The notes below the pieces were generated by a model. It made no database searches. It saw only the letters and a list, made by a program, of their open reading frames with translations, and had not been told where the DNA came from. Shown here in pieces: positions 55,382-64,000 of a stretch of DNA of 64,000 nucleotides. The position numbers and the translations under genes were made by a program. How positions within the stretch are numbered: the stretch's first letter is position 1; every line of letters starts with the position of its first letter. This DNA is from Elmis aenea (lineage: Eukaryota; Arthropoda; Insecta; Coleoptera; Elmidae): contig OX393577.1 in assembly GCA_947652605.1 (NCBI GenBank), positions 22,323,466-22,387,465 on the forward strand, given 5' to 3'.

Positions 55382-57077
55382 CAATTACTCTCATATTGTG
55401 TAAACAGTAAAATTTTGGTTTACTTTACGCCTTTTTTGCTAAAATATTAATAATAGTACGTCGTTCCACGCTAAAATGGACAGAATTTTCATACGTAATA
55501 AGATATTATAAAGGGCCACAGTCAACCTTTACATTATTTGGTTTTATATTCGCCAATTAAGTTGGTATCTATGAAAGTTAAATCGACCCTTGTGGAACAA
55601 CATCAAATTCTACTTAATGTTTGTTATAATATGTCGACTAATTTGAAAAAAATAATCAAGAGTAACGAATCAAACGGCCACTATATCCGTTGTCATTTTT
55701 TATTTCTACTCTATTACGGTTGGGTGATTATCAGGATTTTATTAATACATCGTAAGGCAACAGTTTCCTGTATCAATTTTCAAAACCACACATTAGCTCG
55801 ATGGCCATTTAATAATAGACTGGGAGGGAATTAAAAACCACACGCAAGGTACGTCCTTACGATGAGGTCTCCACGACTTAAAGTTTGGTTCTAAAATAAA
55901 AGGGTAAAACTGTCAATGGTCTAAGTTTTTTTATACGTTTTAAAGTAACTGCTGCGTGGCTGGAAAGCAATAAAAACATAAAAATAAAATCAGTAATGGC
56001 CTATGTTGTTTCACAGATGGTTCGTAAATTAGCGCTGTACTTTTTATTAGTTCTTGTATCCGGAACAAATTTTGTTTGCTCGAACATAAAACGCTATTGT
56101 TTCTCGGTTACGCCTTTTATATTTCACGTTTACCAATTCAAATTAAAGCCTAAGTTTATAGTTAAAAAGACATTAAGTTAAATAACATCGTTTTAAAAAT
56201 AGACTTTACGAAATGCGTTTGGCAAACTGCAAATGAAAACGCTAAACACACGAAATGTTTTAAAGAATTTTAACGTAACTACAATATTCAGCTGAACATT
56301 AAAAGGATTTATGAAAAGTACAGTATATTTTAATTAATTATTCAAGAAAAATAATGAAAATATTTACATCTACGCTACTTTTCTTGCTAATTTTCACTTT
56401 CTTAAACACGTTAACATTTTTGTATAGTTTTGGTTGCAATAAATCTAACCAATGCTAGATAATTAGCGTAGATTAATAATTGGTTGCTACATTAGAGTAA
56501 AAAAAAATAATAATTTTCTTGTAGCAAGAACTTGTAAGTGTTTTTGGTCATGTTATACAGCCCAACTAATTAGAGTAATTTAAACTAAGAACAAAATATG
56601 TAGCGCCGGGTTGAAGATTTATTATATTCGTGTAAAAAACAACACCTTTTTTAGTGTCATGCGATTACAAGATTGCAAGGTTGCTTTATCATTTACTACA
56701 AAAATTAGTTACAAATTTTCCCTGATAAGCTAAACATTGTTTTTGAAAGCAAGATTTTCAAACCAAGTACTATTAACACGACTAACCTTGACTAGTCTTT
56801 CTAATTGAGTGTTTATTTATGCGCTTTAGCAAAAATCAAATTCATTCTACTACACAATGCTCTTTAAATATTCTTAATCAACACTTTTTTAAAGCAAAAT
56901 CACCAATATAATGCAAAAATAGCACAGATTCGCACCACCAGTGACTATGTCGTTGTTAGGATATTGAGTAGATGACGCCCCAATCTAAAAGCTAAGGACC
57001 CTTTGATGTATTAAGTTGATACGTCTTTTATAAATATACGGGCATCCTTAAAGGAAAAAATGTTGGCTAGTATTTAT
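55382..57077. other. AT-rich non-coding DNA
   Basis: No gene was recognised. The ORFs at 55538-55834 and 55996-56181 resemble no family known to me and have the composition of random AT-rich sequence. Confidence 0.4.
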
Positions 57078-57837
57078 ACAGAGTGTTCCAGATTACATTT
57101 CTAGCATGCGGATCTCGCTTATTATAGGAGATACAGGTTTGTTTAAATCAGATAAATTATTTTCAAGTGCGAGAGGAGCCACAATCAATTTTAAAAGTAC
57201 AAAATTCCTCGTGTCTCAAATGTTTTAGCAAAAAATGTGAAAATGTTAATTTTTCTCTCATAACTTTTTTATTTTATTCATTAGATCAGTTTTATTAGTA
57301 CTTTCTGAAGGTACTTTTTAATGGAGAATGTAATTATTATTTTAGATTTTTTTTATCACTTCCTGTTGTTGAGATATTACTCCTAATTTCGTTTTTTCGT
57401 ATGGGCCGCGAAGTTGGCTGTGGAATAGTTAAATGTGCTTTTTTTTTCTCTTTTAAATGAGATATACTTGCTATATCTATTTTCATAAATAAGTCACAAA
57501 ATCAAGAAAAATCGCATTTTACCAATCACATATCAAGCTATCAATGAAAATAAAAACAAAAAACAACTAATTAAATGTTAAATGATAGTAACTATTTGTG
57601 CGATATTATTTATTAGAATTTTATAGTATTGTTGTGTAATTCGATAGTCTTTGTAGCTGTTATCATATAATTATGTGCACATTTACTACTACTTAAAAAT
57701 TGTATTTGTTAAAATGCTACATTCTTTGCCATACGAACTGTGTAAAAACTGATAATTCTAATTCTTTATTGATTTGTTTTGGATTTTTGGTTAGTTTCTC
57801 GAAGAAACTATATTCTTTAAATTTTTATTTCCAAATA

Positions 57838-59324
57838 CAGGGTTATTCAAATTCGAGGCCCACCATGGGGATCTCGCTTATTATAATAGCTAGAGTATAG
57901 GTTTAAATTTGGCAAAGTTGCTAAATTTTGTGCTCATTAATAATCCAAAGAGAAATTGGAAATATCTCAAACGGTATACGAGAAAATTAGGAAAAACCGG
58001 AAAATGCGATTTTTGAAAATCGTCTATAACTCCTTTGGAATTTGAAATATTTTAAATGTGTAAAGACATTACCCAAGCAACTTTTTAAGCCGAATCGAAT
58101 GGTGGTCACAAATTTTTGCTAGATCGATTCGTTTTTGTTTTATGACAACCAACTTTGTTTTTTCTTATGGGAGCAATTTTCGCTATTTACATAATCAAAT
58201 AGCATTTATTTTTCTGAATCCATTGAGATATCACACATGGTATTTTACTTCTACATTAATTGTCAAATTTGAAAAAAAAAACGGTTTTAACAATAACAAC
58301 TATAAATCAGGTAGGTCGGTCATTTTAGTTTATGTTGTTTCCATGACTACCAATCAACAAACTAAAAGTCTGTTACTTGTCACATTAATAAATTCGTAAA
58401 AATGAACTTTAATTTTTTATTCATTGAATAGGAACTCTACACTGTCAAGTCAACGATATGCAGAAACATATCCAGATAGAAGACAACCCTCGCACACATA
58501 TTTTTGTTCGTTGGACAGAAACATAGGGAAATATGAGGCTTTTGCCAAAATTAGAGAAAAAAATGGCAGAAAGGTTTCAGATAACAATTAAAAAAAAACA
58601 TTTTTATTAGAAACATATCCGGAAAAAACACTATTTTTCTATGTTAAACAGAAACTTAAGTAAATTTGTATAAAGCATGTGATAAAGTATAACAAAACTT
58701 AAAAGAACGGTATAAAAAATTCGGAGCATATGGCGTTTTTCTTCATTATTAAAGTTAATATTTACGAATTTATTAATGTGACAAGTAATAGACTTTCAAA
58801 ACTTTGTTGATTGGTTGTCATGGAAACAACATAAACTACAATGACCGGCCTACCTGATTTATAGTTGTTATTGTTAAAAACGTTTTTTTTCAAATTTGAC
58901 AATTAATGTAGAAGTAAAATACCATGTGTGATATCTCAATGGATTCAGAAAAATAAATGCTATTTGATTATGTAAATAGCAAAGATTGTGCCCATAAGAA
59001 AAAACAAAGTTGGTTGTCATAAAACAAAAACGAATCAATCTAGCAAAAATTTGTGACCACCATTCGATTCGGTTTGAAAAGTTGCTTGGGCAATGTCTTT
59101 ACACATTTAAAATATTTCAAATTCCAAAGAAGTTATAGACGATTTTCAAAAATCGCATTTTCCAGTTTTTCCTAATTTTCTCGGTTACCGTTTGAGATAT
59201 TTCCAATTTCTCTTTGGACTATCAATAAGCATCAAATTTAGCAACTTTGCCAAATTTAAACCTATACTCTAGCTATTATAATAAGCGAGATCCCCATGGT
59301 GGGCCTCGAAATTGAATAATCCTG
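57838..59324. mobile_element. TA-flanked palindromic element with 560-bp arms (family C)
   Basis: The ends CAGGGTTATTCAAATTCGAG and the inverse CTCGAAATTGAATAATCCTG are flanked by TA. The arms (57838-58400, 58762-59324) are nearly identical inverted copies. The subterminal GGGGATCTCGCTTATTATAA motif is shared with families A and B although the rest differs. The centre holds a DUF4817 remnant. Confidence 0.85.
58430..58590 (+). pseudogene. DUF4817-like remnant in the centre of family C element
   Basis: The open frame reads QRYAETYPDRRQPSHTYFCS, then LDRNIGKYEAFAKIREKNG and stops at 58588-58590. YAExYPDRRQPSxxYF is the most conserved block of DUF4817. The N-terminal helix with the LTNEE motif is not found in frame, and no ATG precedes it. 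The frame begins right after TTGAATAG, which could be a splice acceptor, so an upstream exon may once have existed. Confidence 0.65.
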
Positions 59325-60057
59325 TATATGTAATTACGCACCCTTCGCTGCCTTTTCTCGAGATATAGCACTAAGTATATTCGCTCAGCTTCTACACAGT
59401 TTTTATGGTATAGAATAGAGTACTTATCTCAACAAGTCAAATTTTTCACTATTTTTAAATGTAGCCAACATTACAACAATCACAAAAACTATCGAATTAC
59501 ACAACACAAATATAAAATTCTAATAAATAATACCGCAGACAAATGGCAATTGTCATTTGACATTTAGTTAGTTGTTTTTTGTTTTTATTTTCATAGATAG
59601 CTTGATAAGTTATAGGTAAAATACGAGTTTTCTTCATTTTGTGACTTATTTTAAAAATTAGATACAGCAAGTAATATCTCATTTAAAAGAGAAAAAAAAA
59701 CACATTTAACTATTTCATAGCCAACTTCGCGGCCCATAAGAAAAAATGAAATTAGGGGTAATATTTCGACAATGGTAAGTGTTAAAAAATCTAAAATAAT
59801 GTTTACATTCTACATAAAAAAAGTAGATTCCGAAGGTACCAATAAATTGATGTAATGAATAAAATAAAAAAGTTATGAGAAAAAAAATTACATTTTCATA
59901 TTTTTTGCTAAACATCTGAGGCACGAGGAATTTTGAACTTTTAAAAATTGATTATGGATCCTCTCCTACTAAGGAATAATTCACTTAATTTAAACAAACC
60001 CGTATCACTTATAATAAGCCAGATCCCATACTGGAAATCTAATCTGGGACACCCTGT

Positions 60058-61615
60058 GCAGCAAACTTTAACAATTTTTAAACAAAAAAAGCTTAAACTG
60101 TGTATGCTTTAGGTGTTATGTGTTTAAGCTAGTTTTTTCACATAATCAGTCAAATTTAAAAATTCAAAAATTCAAAATAATTTCGGATTATGGAAAAACA
60201 CATTCAAGTTGTTATATAACGTAAAAATAATTCATATGCGACACGCAACACGCAAAGGACGAAAGTAAACTTTAAGATTTTGAAAAAAGGATAAAAGTGT
60301 ATGAGGTACCTACACAGGATGAAAATTATCCATCGTTTTATATGGGTGACTATGTAATTATAAGCTTGACAACGTCGGTTGAATTAGCAAAGTTGGGTGG
60401 AATTACAAAAAAAAAATCCCGATTAAAAAATTGTACAGTATTTTTAACTTTTTGAAAAAATGTATAGAATTTTGAATCGACAATCTCTTTAAAAAACAAG
60501 TACTTATTGGACCCGTACCCAGCTCTATCAAAATTGCTCGACACTATACTTAAGCCTATTAACAGGATCTCATATAAATCATACGTGTTAAATTTTACAC
60601 TAAAGCTATAATAATCTCACACCTAACTGACACATTTATTTTTTAATTCCCAGCAATTACATTTAAACTACGCAATCTTATCAAAGTACCGACTATCGAA
60701 CATTTTAAAGCTAGCCGTTGTTACATAACTCAAGTGTCCAGTTAAGACTCAAGGTGTTAAATATAAATATGGATTATACGTGAATTACGTATCATACATC
60801 AATCAACATAAAAATAGATTATAGGACCGGAACAATTGTTAATGGTAATTATAGAAATATCTACCACGGTAACCAGCCATTCGTCAATGTATCAATTTTA
60901 CTAATAATTATTATTCTATTTCTCTATTTCCTGTTAGGTCTACTTAGGAATGAAAAATACAGTGGCAATTAGGAATGATTGAACACCTGAACCGAATCCT
61001 ACGACTCCTGGGACAGGCACGACATCGGATCATTAGCTCTGATCCTAATCGCACAATCCTTTCTATATACAGAGATGGATTTTAAATTAAACAGGTCAAA
61101 AACCTAACGTTACGCCCTGACGAAAACTAACATGCTTTGGGGGGTTTCATTAGTAGAACTAGAAGCAGAAAAATCAACATTCGCGGCTTATTCATATGAG
61201 CTAGAAGATGCAAGCGTTTAAAATAATTTTTTCACTCAAACCAATCCTGCCTCTTGCCATCGTGTACAATCATAATTATATAATTTCAGAGCGACTTCGA
61301 AATCATAATAACCAATGTTATAATTTAATCTCCCTAATGCTACCGGCTTTTCTTATTAAAATATTAAAAAGTCCTTTCCATTTCTGTAATTTTGGTTGCT
61401 AAGAATAAGACGTTCCGTTCTTTAACATAAAAATCGGGTTTTGAAAATTTCTTAAGTGTGTACACTTGGAATTTATTTAGACAAATAATCAACAATTTTT
61501 TACTACTTGAAGAAAGGTTAGACAACGTTAATGCAATGCTCAAGACTAAAATATGGTAAAGAAACCGATTGAAAATATTTTTTATAATTATCCAAATAGT
61601 ATATTACATAAAAAG
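60058..61615. other. AT-rich non-coding DNA
   Basis: No gene was recognised. The ORFs at 60350-60544 and 61208-61402 are without family features. Confidence 0.45.
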
Positions 61616-61745
61616 AGCTGTAAGAAGCATATTACGCACGAGTGGAAAAGTTACGCGCGGAGCCGCGTAGCGGCGAGTGCGTATTTCCACGAGTGCGTAA
61701 TTGCTTTACTACTCGTGTTATGTAACTTATTTTTCTACGAACACA
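61616..61745. repeat. Short GC-rich imperfect inverted repeat
   Basis: ATTACGCACGAGTGGAAA and TTTCCACGAGTGCGTAAT flank a CG-rich centre (CGCGCGGAGCCGCGTAGCGG). It is compact and GC-rich in AT-rich DNA, so a small MITE is likely, but no target duplication is clear. Confidence 0.45.
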
Positions 61746-64000
61746 TAATACCTACGATTTTAAGGGCTTTTTGGCTAATATACACATGTAATTACGTTGT
61801 CAATTTTGACGTAAGCCTACTTTGACATTTCTAGCCAAGTGTGCGTTTTGCACACTCACTTACTATGCATGCAGGTAAGAGTCATTTCCATTAGTGGTAG
61901 TAGAAAAAATATCTTAAGTTAACCTTATTTCTTAAAAAAACTCAAGAGTTTTGCTGTAAGCCTAATTGTTTCTAGAAATGTTAAACAATATTTATGCCAT
62001 GCCATGTTAATACTTTCAAAAACCGATTAAAAATATTTTTTGTAGCTCTTAAAAGTTCTTAAAGATTTGCCAAGTGCAAACCGTTCATTTTTTTAAATTA
62101 AGAAATCAATTATCTGCACAATTCTTTGTCAAATTTAAAGATATTCTTACCTTTACTCAAGGGTTGAGACGAAGCTTGAAGTCTTTAGAAATGACCTGTT
62201 ATCTGAAATACAAAAAAAAAACTTTAGCAAATGTTTAAAATACACCAAGTATCTAAACATACAAGTATGTAGTAAAATGCTTGTTTTAAAAATTTAAAAG
62301 TAGGTCATAACCTTGGTTTCAATTTTTTTAGAAACCTTTTTGGTACAGTATTTCGTTTAATTTCTGAACGCAAATCTTCTATCTAATAGGCAAAATAATA
62401 AGGATGATACTTAACCATGCCTATTTGCCTATGTATATTGTTTAAACACCAAGTTCAAATAGTCGAAGTTAATTTCACAAAGTTATTTTACTTTGTATTT
62501 GCAGTACATGGTATAATTACTCAACTGTAACGGGCATTATTATAAATTACATGTTCATTTGTTAACAAGGGTATAATCAGAGAATTATGAACAATTCTGC
62601 TAATTCCGTTGACTTGGTTGTTTCAAAAATAAAAAGTCTGCATTGTGTACAACGGATGTCGTGACATTTCCACGTTTATCAGCTTTTATTTACAACTTGA
62701 CTTCCTATGAACCGATAAAATTTAAACCAGAACGTTTCCTATGTAACACGTAAAGACTAATGACTAATACGTTCATTATGACCTACAAAGATTAAAATCA
62801 AATAAATATAACAAGAAAATCATAATTTTCGAAATCATGAAAAAAGGAAGTTGACCAAACAATGTGGTAGCAAAAGTTTTACAACTCTTGTATAATACTC
62901 AAATTTTTGTATTGAGGTTTTAGCAAATTGTCACAACAACATAAATTTAGTGATAGTTTTTAATTTGTTAAAAAATGATAGACAATACAATTTTAACTGT
63001 TTCTAGTACTTTAAAATAAACTGTGATAAATAAGAATATTACTACATTACAAAAGTTTAATTTTAAAATAGCTTCTCGCTTCGTCGTAACAAAAATTGAT
63101 CTATTGACGAAACAGCACAACTTATATTATCATAAATATTTTCAAAATGTATTCTCAAAACCACTTCAAAATAAAAATAAAATTCTTGAGAAAGGTTGCC
63201 TTGTGCGCCACATTTAAAAACAACTTAAAAGTGTCCTAAAAATATTTGTCCTAATCGTCGACATCAAAACTTACTACCAACCCTAAATTATATATGTATG
63301 GTCCTGCATAAATTAATAACAAGAGGGTTGCACGTAGACAGTTTTTTTATATATCCTCTACGTAACTCGCATACCTGGACAAATCAAGGGCCCCCATTCC
63401 ACGATAAAGATTTATAATTATCGTACCGGGACAATTATTATCGCAACGTGAAAGAATTTCACCAATGCAAAAGCCCATTTCGTTTCAATCATCTCTGTAC
63501 GTTTAACTATAGGTTGTTCGACTAATTCAGCAATTACTTCGTGGTGATTATCAAGTTTGCACCGGGATATTTCAACTCGAACATGCAACCCTAATAGAAA
63601 TTTTTACAATTGCAATTAAGAAATGAAACAGTAATAAAAGAAAATGATATAGCTATTAGTTGAGCTATTTTCTAACATGTGGACATTAGTAATTGTCGTG
63701 GTGTATTAAAAAATCACACTTAGTCAACTATGAAAGTATACGTAAGCTAATTAAAAAGCTAAGTTAAAGGGGAAATATTTTGCGCATGACATATGGCGAA
63801 AATTATAGTACTAAAGTACTAAAACCATCATCTTCGTGCACCGTAGTTTTACACACAGAGAATTACATTAAAATTTTAAAGTATCCTCTGGACCATTTAG
63901 AACAAGAAAATTTCAATATTTGATGTTAAAAAAATAATTCGGCTAAGCTCCAAGATTTAAAAAAATATTTCTTGTGAGCAACTTTCAAGTTTTTATTGTT
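61746..64000. other. AT-rich non-coding DNA to the window end
   Basis: No gene or repeat pair was recognised. The ORF at 63023-63217 looks random. Confidence 0.45.

Larger units (their letters stand above)
57078..60057. mobile_element. TA-type DUF4817 element (family A, copy 2) with a nested element
   Basis: It begins ACAGAGTGTTCCAGATTACA and ends AATCTGGGACACCCTGT. The arms are long inverted repeats (about 57078-57700, 59470-60057). The element 57838-59324 is inserted inside the DUF4817-like remnant, which is read on the minus strand as 59470-59325 then 57837-57715 (MLATFKNSEKFDLL before the first stop). It preserves the empty sites of the Helitron block and the MITE found in copy 1. Confidence 0.8.

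Noticed and set aside
58814..58827. GTTGTCATGGAAAC matching the RFX consensus
   Set aside because: It lies in a transposon arm and the degenerate consensus is expected by chance in 64 kb.

Overview
The window is AT-rich, intron- and repeat-dominated animal DNA, almost certainly from an insect. Mariner, piggyBac-like, hAT, Helitron, Foldback-like and Penelope-like elements, together with DUF4817 helix-turn-helix ORFs, fit a repeat-rich insect; a beetle is my guess, not something the sequence proves. No bacterial genes, tRNA, rRNA or CRISPR array were seen.

One convincing host gene is present: a 520-codon intronless ORF on the minus strand (2644-4206). Its C-terminal half looks like the RPGR-interacting C2 domain of the RPGRIP1/RPGRIP1L (fantom) ciliary transition-zone family. 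The N-terminal coiled coil of vertebrate members is absent. Two further possible host exons are weakly supported: a 72-bp open block with both splice signals at 26729-26800, and a possible first exon at the edge of a CpG-rich patch near 35675.

The rest is mostly mobile DNA in layers. 1.1-2.2 kb: a Foldback-like element with 9-bp target duplications and a 262-bp Helitron. 5.5-8.7 kb: LINE remnants cut by a palindromic TA-flanked element and by a hAT remnant. 9.3-14.7 kb: one TA-flanked element swollen by two head-to-tail Helitrons, a palindromic MITE, a Penelope-like retroelement (RT C-terminus plus GIY-YIG) and another MITE. 16.0-18.2 kb: a GC-rich palindrome and a piggyBac-like element. 19.5-23.1 kb: a hAT element (8-bp duplication) containing a MITE that itself holds another element, plus a palindromic element with a 9-bp duplication. 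27.5-36.9 kb: hAT elements, a second Foldback-like copy, a diverged pair of repeat units that serve as empty sites for each other's insertions, and two perfect long hairpins. 46.7-60.1 kb: further TA-, TTAA- and TAA-flanked elements and mariner fragments.

Between these lie long stretches of unique, AT-rich non-coding DNA (notably 23.1-26.9, 37.0-42.8, 43.7-46.7, 60.1-64.0 kb). Some sub-blocks are GC-richer and could be regulatory, but nothing in the sequence alone proves it. The genes do not form an operon or pathway. Target-site duplications and internal empty sites in the same window make the order of several insertions readable.
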